From SIG607 sp045614505 (lineage in GTDB: Bacteria > Bacillota > Clostridia > Oscillospirales > Acutalibacteraceae): 16,180 nt of DNA. Positions 6,562 to 12,891 of this stretch are shown here, one piece after another. The stretch is from NCBI GenBank assembly GCA_045614505.1, contig JAZLDA010000095.1, positions 1-16,180 of the forward strand, given 5' to 3'. The first letter of the stretch is position 1, and each line of letters opens with the position of its first letter. The position numbers and the translations under genes were made by a program. The notes beneath the pieces were generated by a model. That model was not told where the DNA came from. It ran no database searches and was given only the letters and a program-made list of their open reading frames with translations.

Positions 6562-7326
6562 ATGGAAATTGTTATTGATAACCTTAAAATCAATTATATA
6601 GAAAAAGGGCAGGGCGACCCCATTTTAATGCTTCACGGCTGGGGCTCGTCTGTTGTTCCGTTTTACGGTATTATAAATTTATTAAGTCTTAAATACCGTG
6701 TTATAGCTGTGGATTTCCCCGGTTGCGGACAGAGTGATACTATGCCCTCCCCCTGGACGGTGGATGACTACTGTGATTTCGTCCTTAAATTCTGTCAAAA
6801 AGCAGATGTTAAAGACCCTATTTTAATAGGTCATTCCCACGGCGGCAGGGTGATTATGAAGTTGGTGGGCGAAAAGCTGATAAATCCGCCTAAGGTTATT
6901 TTCCTTGACAGCGCGGGACTTATTCCGAAAAAAAGCTTCAAGAAGAAATGGCGTATAGCTTCCTTTAAATTTATAAAAAGAGTTTTAACTCTTCCTGTTA
7001 TAAGGAAATTCTCGGGAAAACTTCTCGAGAAAGCAAGAAACCACTACGGCTCTTCTGATTACAGGTCAGCTCCCGAGGTGCTCAGAAAAACAATGGTCAG
7101 TGTGGTAAATACCGATTTAAGGCATCTGCTCCCCTCTTTTTCCTGTCCCACACTGCTTATCTGGGGTGAGAATGATACCGATACTCCTCTGAGAGATGCA
7201 AAAATTATTGAGTCTCTTGTTCCCGATGCGGGACTTTGTGTGATAAAGGGTGCAGGACATTTTGCTTTCCTTGATAATCCCGTGCAGACTGCCGCAATAC
7301 TTAAGAGTTTTTTGAAGGTAGGGTGA
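6562..7326 (+). CDS. Alpha/beta hydrolase
   Basis: A 254-residue cytosolic alpha/beta-hydrolase-fold enzyme. The catalytic triad can be read directly: Ser92 in GHSHG (nucleophile elbow), Asp205 in LLIWGENDTDTP and His233 in GAGHFAFLDNP. HGWGSS near residue 25 supplies the oxyanion hole. A helical cap lies between about 120 and 185. Substrate is unknown: esterase, lipase-like and C-C hydrolase roles are all possible. The start ATG at 6562 has a weak GTAGGG-type binding site. It is the first gene of the operon, and its stop lies four bases before the next start, so translation is probably coupled to the MurF-like ligase. That location suggests a role in cell envelope or peptidoglycan precursor metabolism, but this is inference only. 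Confidence 0.9.
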   Translation: MEIVIDNLKINYIEKGQGDPILMLHGWGSSVVPFYGIINLLSLKYRVIAVDFPGCGQSDTMPSPWTVDDYCDFVLKFCQKADVKDPILIGHSHGGRVIMKLVGEKLINPPKVIFLDSAGLIPKKSFKKKWRIASFKFIKRVLTLPVIRKFSGKLLEKARNHYGSSDYRSAPEVLRKTMVSVVNTDLRHLLPSFSCPTLLIWGENDTDTPLRDAKIIESLVPDAGLCVIKGAGHFAFLDNPVQTAAILKSFLKVG

Positions 7327-7330
7327 ATGA

Positions 7331-8953
7331 ATGCTTGCAAGGATAATTGAATTTATTTTTAAGGACTACAGTTTCTTTTATACATTTGCCGCCCTTTTAG
7401 CGGGAGTGTCTGCTGTTTTCACGCTGACCCGTCAGATGCAGATGTTCCAGCAGAACTCTTATTTTCCCCGCAGATATATAGCCTGGCTGAAAGAAAATGA
7501 AAAGCGTAATTTGTTTTACAGAGCGGCATTTTTCATTCTGTATGCAATGCTTAATATGAAGGGTAGCGGCTATGCCGTGCTGATTTGCACGGGCGCACTT
7601 CTTGTTTATATGTTATTTGCTGTAGCGGGTAGTGTGCGCACACAGAAAAAGTCAGTTATTCCTCTGAAGTTTACTGCAAGGGTCAAGAGAATGTACTGGG
7701 TGCTGGGTGTTTTGGTTGCTTTACTTACCTCCTTTCAGTTTGTTTTCCTCGGTGGTGTTTCCTACTGGGCGCTGAGCGCAAATGTTGTACTTTGCCTTTT
7801 TCCGCAAATAAGCGTAATGTTGCTATGGGCACTGCTTTATCCTGTGGAAAAAGCTATAACCAAGCATTATATAAATGATGCAAAACGTATTCTTGCTTCC
7901 TTTGGCGGCAGGCTTAAGGTTATCGGTGTTACAGGGTCTTTTGGCAAAACCGGTACAAAAATGATACTTACTGCAATGCTTAAAGAAAAATATAATGTAC
8001 TGACAACCCCAAAAAATTTCAATACCACAATGGGTGTTGTGAGAACAGTGCGGGAATATCTTGAGCCTCAGACCGAAATTTTTGTTTGCGAAATGGGCGC
8101 TAAAAAGACGGGAGATATAAAGGAAATTTGCAACCTTGTTCACCCTGACTGCGGTCTTATAACAACTGTAGGCCCTCAGCACCTTGATACCTTTGGTGAT
8201 ATTTCCAATGTATTTTCCACTAAGTTCGAGCTTTACGATAGTGTTAAAAGTGCAGGCGGCAAGGTTTTTACCTGCGGCGACTGTGAGGAAATAAAAAATA
8301 ATATTGCAGGCAAGGATGTAATTCTATACGGTACCGACCCTGATTACGGCTACTTCGCCGATAACATTGTTTGCTCTGCGAGAGGCGAAACCTTTGATTT
8401 GCACTTAAAGGGTGAGACTGTGCAGATTACCACAAAGCTTCTGGGCAACCACAATGTTCAAAACATAGTGGGAGCGGCGGCTGTTGCTCATTCTCTTGGT
8501 GTAACTCCCGCTCAGATAAAATTTGCAGTATCCAGACTGTCTGCTCCCGAACACCGTCTTGAAATTAAGCGTTATGCTAACGGCTCAACCCTGATTGACG
8601 ATGCTTATAACTCAAACCCAGTAGGCTGTCTTGAAGCCTGCAGAGTCCTTTCCCATTTTGCTCCTATGAAGCGTGTGCTTATAACCCCCGGTCTTGTGGA
8701 GCTGGGAGACGAGGAATATAAGCATAATTATAAATTAGGAGAGGTTGCGGCAGAATGTGCCGACTATATTATTCTTGTGGGACTCAAACGCAGTGAGCCC
8801 ATAAAAAAAGGAATTCTATCTTGTGGCTTTGATGAAAGCCGGCTGTTTGTGGAAGCGAGCTTTATGGATGCTTATAACAGATTTTTAGAGTTCGCCGATT
8901 CTGACACGGCAGTTCTTATAGAAAACGATTTGCCCGATAATTATCTCAAATAG
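7331..8953 (+). CDS. Membrane-anchored MurF-like Mur ligase
   Basis: The 540-residue protein joins an N-terminal membrane region (about residues 1-170, four or five hydrophobic segments) to a Mur ligase catalytic module. MurF adds D-Ala-D-Ala to UDP-MurNAc-tripeptide. The ATP loop GVTGSFGKTGTK is at 199-210. The MurF-type NFNTTMGV is at about 229-236, with the EMGAKKTGDI and GPQHLDTFG motifs after it. The likely carbamylated lysine is Lys298 (STKFEL). The D-Ala-D-Ala-side motif DDAYNSNP is at 423-430, with HRLE before it. The usual MurF N-terminal UDP-binding domain is absent; the membrane region takes its place. The start ATG at 7331 has a weak binding site. It is followed by ddl 11 bp downstream, giving adjacent enzymes of consecutive steps. 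Confidence in the Mur ligase call is high; the exact acceptor is less sure. Confidence 0.85.
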   Translation: MLARIIEFIFKDYSFFYTFAALLAGVSAVFTLTRQMQMFQQNSYFPRRYIAWLKENEKRNLFYRAAFFILYAMLNMKGSGYAVLICTGALLVYMLFAVAGSVRTQKKSVIPLKFTARVKRMYWVLGVLVALLTSFQFVFLGGVSYWALSANVVLCLFPQISVMLLWALLYPVEKAITKHYINDAKRILASFGGRLKVIGVTGSFGKTGTKMILTAMLKEKYNVLTTPKNFNTTMGVVRTVREYLEPQTEIFVCEMGAKKTGDIKEICNLVHPDCGLITTVGPQHLDTFGDISNVFSTKFELYDSVKSAGGKVFTCGDCEEIKNNIAGKDVILYGTDPDYGYFADNIVCSARGETFDLHLKGETVQITTKLLGNHNVQNIVGAAAVAHSLGVTPAQIKFAVSRLSAPEHRLEIKRYANGSTLIDDAYNSNPVGCLEACRVLSHFAPMKRVLITPGLVELGDEEYKHNYKLGEVAAECADYIILVGLKRSEPIKKGILSCGFDESRLFVEASFMDAYNRFLEFADSDTAVLIENDLPDNYLK

Positions 8954-8964
8954 GAGGCTTTTAT

Positions 8965-10161
8965 ATGAAAATCAGTTTAGCCGTATTTTTCGGTTGCCGC
9001 AGTGTTGAACACGAGGTTTCTATTATTTCCGCTGTGCAGGCAATGGCAAGTATGGACAGAGAAAAATATGATATCCATCCCGTTTATGTCACCAAAGAGG
9101 GTGAAATGGTAACCGGTGCGGAGCTTTTTGAAATTGAAAACTACAAGGATATTCCTGCTCTGCTTTCCCGTTGTACTCCTGTTACTTTTGTGAGAAAGAA
9201 CGGAAAAGTAATTATGTCAAGTGAGAAGAAGGGCGTTTTCGGCAAAGCAAAAGAAACCCCCGTTGACGTTGCGTTTCCCATTGTTCACGGAACAAATTGT
9301 GAGGACGGCACAATGCAGGGCTTTTTTGAGTTTCTTAATCTCCCTTACGTCGGCTGTGATATTATTTCCAGCGCCGTAGGTATGGATAAAGCCGTATTTA
9401 AGGATGTGCTTAAAAGATTTAATCTGCCTGTTCTGGACTGCATTACCTTTTATGCAAGAGAATATGCCGAGGATAAGGAAAAAATTGCTGATGAGATTAT
9501 AGAGAAAATAGGACTTCCCGCTATTGTGAAGCCTGTCAATTTAGGCTCCAGTGTCGGTATCAGCAAGGCGAGTGACAGGGAGGGGCTTATTGACTCTATT
9601 GATTTAGCTGTATCCTTTGCCGATAAGGTGCTTGTTGAAAAGGCGGTGACCTCGCTCAGAGAAATAAACTGCTCTGTACTGGGAGACAGTGATGAGTGCA
9701 TTGCCTCTGTATGCGAAGAGCCTTTTATGACCGATGAAATCCTTTCCTATGAGGATAAATATACTTCCGGCGGCAAAAAGACTGGCGGCAGTAAGGGTAT
9801 GGCTTCTCTTTCTCGAAAGGTTCCTGCCGAGCTCAGTGAAGAAAGAACTCAGGAAATAAGAGACCTTGCCTGTAAAATATTTAAGGCACTTGGCTGCTGC
9901 GGTGTGGTAAGAATCGACTTTATGATTGACACCGCCACAGATACCGTTTATGCTAACGAAATCAACACCATTCCCGGCTCTCTCTCCTTTTATCTTTGGG
10001 AGCCTGCAGGTGTGCCCTATAAAGAGCTTCTTGACCGTATGATACAGCTTGCTTTCCGCAGACAGAGAAAGAAAGAGGATATTACCTTTACCATTGACAC
10101 TAATATATTGGCAGGCGTGAAGCTGGGCGGTACAAAGGGAAGTAAGGGCTCTAAAATATGA
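8965..10161 (+). CDS. ddl: D-alanine--D-alanine ligase
   Basis: The 398-residue ATP-grasp enzyme makes D-Ala-D-Ala for peptidoglycan precursors. Visible motifs are FGCRSVEHEVSIIS (family GGxSxEHxVS), HGTNCEDGTMQG, PYVGCDIISSAVGMDK, IVKPVNLGSSVGISKA (catalytic serine loop), SYEDKYTSGG (the Lys-Tyr of the omega loop, the D-Ala rather than D-lactate specificity type) and NEINTIPGSLSFY near the end. Differences from textbook Ddl: a Cys replaces the Gly before EDG, the omega loop carries an extra Gly/Lys-rich stretch, and the C-terminus is extended and ends in Gly/Lys repeats (GTKGSKGSKI). RBS AGGAGG lies 8 bases before the ATG. It probably supplies D-Ala-D-Ala to the MurF-like neighbour. The stop overlaps the next start by four bases (ATGA). 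Confidence 0.94.
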   Translation: MKISLAVFFGCRSVEHEVSIISAVQAMASMDREKYDIHPVYVTKEGEMVTGAELFEIENYKDIPALLSRCTPVTFVRKNGKVIMSSEKKGVFGKAKETPVDVAFPIVHGTNCEDGTMQGFFEFLNLPYVGCDIISSAVGMDKAVFKDVLKRFNLPVLDCITFYAREYAEDKEKIADEIIEKIGLPAIVKPVNLGSSVGISKASDREGLIDSIDLAVSFADKVLVEKAVTSLREINCSVLGDSDECIASVCEEPFMTDEILSYEDKYTSGGKKTGGSKGMASLSRKVPAELSEERTQEIRDLACKIFKALGCCGVVRIDFMIDTATDTVYANEINTIPGSLSFYLWEPAGVPYKELLDRMIQLAFRRQRKKEDITFTIDTNILAGVKLGGTKGSKGSKI

Positions 10162-11342
10162 CAAAGCTTCTTATACGTCTTTTCGTAAAGGGCGGAAATG
10201 ACATATCAAATGTTAAGGTGAGAGAAGGCTACGGCACCCTTTCGGGAGTTGTGGGAATTCTCTGTAATCTTCTCCTTTGCGGATTTAAAATCGCCGTGGG
10301 CAGTATTACGGGCAGTATTTCGGTAATGGCAGACGGTCTTAACAATCTCACCGATATGGGCTCCAGTGTAGTTACTATGGTGGGCTTTAAAATGGCGGCA
10401 AAGCCTGCAGATAAGGACCACCCCTTCGGTCACGGAAGAATTGAATATCTTTCTGCATTTATTGTGGCTATGCTTATACTACTTGTGGGCTTTGAACTGT
10501 TTAAAAGCTCGGTAGGAGCGCTTACAAGCGGAGAAGCAGCGCCGCAGTATACTGCAGTTGCCTTCGTTGTACTTATCTGCTCGGTTGCAGCTAAGCTGTG
10601 GCTTTATCTCTTTAATAAAAAACTGGCAAAGGATATTGATTCCGACGCCCTTAATGCTACGGCGCAGGACTGCATAAACGACAGTATTGCCACTACGGTT
10701 ATACTTATTGCCGCGCTTGTTTCAAAACTTGCTTCGCTGAAGTTTAATCTTGACGCCGTTATGGGTATAGCTGTCAGCCTGTTTATACTTTATTCGGGCT
10801 TTATGGCGGCAAAGGAAACAGTGGATAAATTACTGGGTCAGCCGCCGGGAGAAAAGCTGATAAAAGAACTTGAGGACACTATTTTTTCTTTCTCGGATTT
10901 TGAGGGAATTCACGACCTTATAGTTCATAATTACGGCCCCGGCAGATGCCTTGCTTCTGTCCATGTGGAAGTTTCTCAGAATATAGATGTTGTGCACTGC
11001 CATGAGCAAATTGATTTGTGTGAAAAGCTGGTGAGCGAAAAGCTGGGGATTGAGCTGACAATTCACTGTGACCCTGTGGATACCGACAGTGAGGAAGTGG
11101 TTAAGACCAGAGCCGCGCTCGCAGATGCGGTAAAATCCCTTCACAGTGATGCTTCAATCCATGATTTTCGTATGACCCCTATGGGTCAGCACCGCACTAA
11201 TCTTATTTTCGATGCAGTGTTGCCCGAGGAAATGAAAATGAGCGAGGCACAGTATAAAGAAAAAATCAGCAATCTTGCCAGAGAAATTAATTCAACCTTC
11301 GTCTGCGTGATTACGGTAGACAGAGATTATACCGGAAAATAA
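10158..11342 (+). CDS. Cation diffusion facilitator metal exporter
   Basis: The 394-residue protein is a CDF family proton-coupled divalent metal exporter of the inner membrane. About six membrane segments fill residues 25-215, and a cytoplasmic ferredoxin-like C-terminal domain follows (HDLIVHNYGPGRCLASVHVEV, about 255 onward). That domain is extended to nearly 140 residues. The transport site is NNLTD in segment 2 (Asn62/Asp66) and DCIND in segment 5 (Asp171/Asp175). It lacks the His typical of zinc exporters, which points to manganese or iron rather than zinc. The histidine loop DHPFGHGRIEY is conserved. Start is the ATG overlapping the ddl stop, so it is translationally coupled. It is the last gene of the operon and a terminator follows at once. 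A link of metal export to the ligases' Mn/Mg need is speculation. Confidence 0.92.
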   Translation: MTKLLIRLFVKGGNDISNVKVREGYGTLSGVVGILCNLLLCGFKIAVGSITGSISVMADGLNNLTDMGSSVVTMVGFKMAAKPADKDHPFGHGRIEYLSAFIVAMLILLVGFELFKSSVGALTSGEAAPQYTAVAFVVLICSVAAKLWLYLFNKKLAKDIDSDALNATAQDCINDSIATTVILIAALVSKLASLKFNLDAVMGIAVSLFILYSGFMAAKETVDKLLGQPPGEKLIKELEDTIFSFSDFEGIHDLIVHNYGPGRCLASVHVEVSQNIDVVHCHEQIDLCEKLVSEKLGIELTIHCDPVDTDSEEVVKTRAALADAVKSLHSDASIHDFRMTPMGQHRTNLIFDAVLPEEMKMSEAQYKEKISNLAREINSTFVCVITVDRDYTGK

Positions 11343-11345
11343 AAC

Positions 11346-11372
11346 GACCTGAGAGTTTTAAACTCTCAGGTC
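11346..11372. terminator. Bidirectional terminator
   Basis: GACCTGAGAGTTT (11346-11358) and AAACTCTCAGGTC (11360-11372) make a 13-bp perfect inverted repeat around one base. T-rich tails lie on both sides (TTAATACTTTT on plus, GTTTTATTTT on minus). It separates the CDF operon from the convergent dockerin gene. Confidence 0.88.
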
Positions 11373-11388
11373 TTAATACTTTTAAGTT

Positions 11389-12639
11389 TTATTGGCTGAC
11401 TCCGGCCAGGTGAAGCTTCATCATAGCCATATCTGTTGTGTTCACAATTCCGTCGCTGTTCATATCCGCGGCAATCATTTCGCTGCCGCCATTTTCGGAA
11501 TAGTTGGCGAGAAGGAGTTTAAAGAGTGCGAAGTCACTGGTGTCGATTTTACCGTCGCTGTAAAGGTCGCCTACAGCAGAAGTTCCCCAAACCGCATAAA
11601 GAGTAATAGACTGGTTTAAATAATATGCAGTTCCGGGCAGATAGGTAGGTATGGTTGCTGTGGGGGATTCCGCCCAGCCTAAGAATGTATAGCCGTAACG
11701 AAAGGGCAGGGCAGTGGTTATACTCATATCATAACCGTGAAGCTTGACCTGAGAAGCGGGAGCGGTGCTGCCGCCGTTTGAATCAAAGCTTACGGTGTAC
11801 TCATCGGGTGTCCATACAGCATAGAAAATATACTGTGTATCACAACTGTATGATGATGTCCATTCCTCTCCAAAGGTGAGAGTTGTACTGTTTGTATAAA
11901 CAGATTTAGCATATTCCTTCTGGAAAATCTGCTCTTCGGTGTACCATCCGTTCTTTGTGTACCACTTGTTGTCGCGGCAACGCTGAACGTTCCAGCCTGA
12001 CAGAGTGTAGCCCTCTTTTTCTGCAGTGTAATTAACGGTAAATTCCTTATTCATTTCTGCAGTAAAAGAGCCTACATTGTCTTCTCCCAGAAGGGTGTTG
12101 TATGCAAAGGTATAGGTATAGGTTTCGGGACCTTCATATCTTAAAATATAAGTGTACTGTTTGTTTCTGCACCAGGAGCACTTACTTGTGTGTCTGATGT
12201 CAATTTCATTGCCCTTGGAGTCACCGCTTTTGCCGTCGGTGTTTTCATGGGCAGCTACACAGGTGTTATCACCTATATAAAGCTCAACGTGACTGCCCGG
12301 CTGAACGTATATATCTCCGCGCTTGGGAGTTACCGTGCCTTTTTTATAAGCCTTGAAGCCAACTTTGCCGAATGTGGAAATCATAGAGCTTGAGTTTGGA
12401 ACTCCCTTAATATCAAAGCCTGCGTTTTTGAAAGCGTAGCTTACAAAAGAGGAACAGTCATAATTAGGGCCGTGGCGGCTTGACATACTGTATCCGTGGG
12501 TATCATCGTTTGCGGTTGCTATAGCCCACTCTATAGCCTTTTCAATTCTGTAGTCTGCGGCATAAACCTCTGTTGAAAACAGGGGCATAACAGCTATGGC
12601 AAGTATTAACGCCAGAACTACAGACATAAGCTTTTTCAT
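11389..12639 (-). CDS. Secreted NlpC/P60-type peptidase with B-repeats and dockerin
   Basis: The 416-residue secreted protein carries a signal peptide (1-27, cleaved after VYA). It then has an NlpC/P60-like papain-fold domain (about 30-170): nucleophile Cys62 in DCSSFVSYAF, His117 in GSHVELYIGD, and probable third residue His131 in AAHE. Such domains usually cut peptidoglycan stem peptides. A long InlB/Flg_new-type B-repeat (about 175-280, with the inserted DNKWYTKNGWYTEE loop) and a standard B-repeat (about 282-350, ending LYAVW) follow. A type I dockerin closes the chain (about 355-414), with two calcium loops, DLYSDGKIDTSD and DMNSDGIVNTTD. The dockerin implies docking to a cohesin on a cellulosome-like scaffold. 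Start ATG has CGGAGG upstream. It has its own promoter, with GTAAC repeats. Confidence 0.88.
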   Translation of the reverse strand: MKKLMSVVLALILAIAVMPLFSTEVYAADYRIEKAIEWAIATANDDTHGYSMSSRHGPNYDCSSFVSYAFKNAGFDIKGVPNSSSMISTFGKVGFKAYKKGTVTPKRGDIYVQPGSHVELYIGDNTCVAAHENTDGKSGDSKGNEIDIRHTSKCSWCRNKQYTYILRYEGPETYTYTFAYNTLLGEDNVGSFTAEMNKEFTVNYTAEKEGYTLSGWNVQRCRDNKWYTKNGWYTEEQIFQKEYAKSVYTNSTTLTFGEEWTSSYSCDTQYIFYAVWTPDEYTVSFDSNGGSTAPASQVKLHGYDMSITTALPFRYGYTFLGWAESPTATIPTYLPGTAYYLNQSITLYAVWGTSAVGDLYSDGKIDTSDFALFKLLLANYSENGGSEMIAADMNSDGIVNTTDMAMMKLHLAGVSQ

Positions 12640-12663
12640 AAATAAACCTCCGAAATATTAAAG

Positions 12664-12677
12664 GTGCCGAAAGGCAC
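12664..12677 (-). other. Leader hairpin upstream of the NlpC/P60 gene
   Basis: GTGCC-TTTC-GGCAC in the mRNA forms a 5-bp stem 24 nt before the ATG. A second, weaker GGCTG/CAGCC pairing lies earlier in the same 75-nt leader. No known riboswitch core is recognised. The hairpin may only stabilise the message. Confidence 0.4.
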
Positions 12678-12720
12678 GAAACAACTTACCTTGGCTGAAG
12701 ACAGACACAGCCGTGGAAAC

Positions 12721-12749
12721 ATTATAGCATATTTTAATTTAATTGTCAA
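12721..12749 (-). promoter_or_regulatory. Consensus promoter of the NlpC/P60-dockerin gene
   Basis: TTGACA (12749-12744), 17 bases and TATAAT (12726-12721) on the minus strand. It starts transcription near 12714, with an approximately 75-nt leader. It is overlapped at its upstream edge by the GTAAC repeat series. Confidence 0.9.
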
Positions 12750-12797
12750 GTTACGATTTTGTATTTTTTGGTTACTTTTTGGTTACGAGCGGTTACA
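12749..12797 (-). promoter_or_regulatory. Phased GTAAC direct repeats, WalR-box-like operator
   Basis: Read on the minus strand, GTAACC occurs at 12796-12791, 12786-12781 and 12775-12770, and GTAACT at 12754-12749, where its final T is the first base of the -35 box. Start-to-start spacings are 10, 11 and 21 bp, so all copies face the same side of the helix. The first copy with its preceding base is TGTAAC, a match to the WalR half-site TGTWAH; the others differ at the first base only. Direct repeats at 10-11 bp are typical of OmpR-family response regulators. WalR controls peptidoglycan hydrolase genes, which fits the downstream NlpC/P60 gene. Binding is inferred. Confidence 0.55.
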
Positions 12798-12834
12798 AAC
12801 TGTATTAAATCTCTAAAACAGCATAAAACAGGGC

Positions 12835-12873
12835 AAAAAAACACTGCAGGAGCTTTTCTGTGCTTCTGCAGTG
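12835..12873 (-). terminator. Rho-independent terminator of the 582-residue dockerin gene
   Basis: Minus strand: CACTGCAG (12873-12866) pairs with CTGCAGTG (12849-12842); a partial AGC/GCT inner stem adds to it. A run of seven T follows (12841-12835). It lies 18 bases past the stop. Confidence 0.88.
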
Positions 12874-12891
12874 CGTTATTATATAATGTAC

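Noticed and set aside
6562..11342. Vancomycin-resistance-like cluster (van genes)
   Set aside because: The ligase keeps the Lys-Tyr omega-loop of D-Ala-D-Ala ligases, and there is no VanH, VanX or VanR/S homologue; the hydrolase is not a D,D-dipeptidase.
12658..12720. Cyclic-di-GMP riboswitch in the leader of the NlpC/P60 gene
   Set aside because: Two small hairpins are present but the conserved class I and class II cores are absent and the leader is too short.
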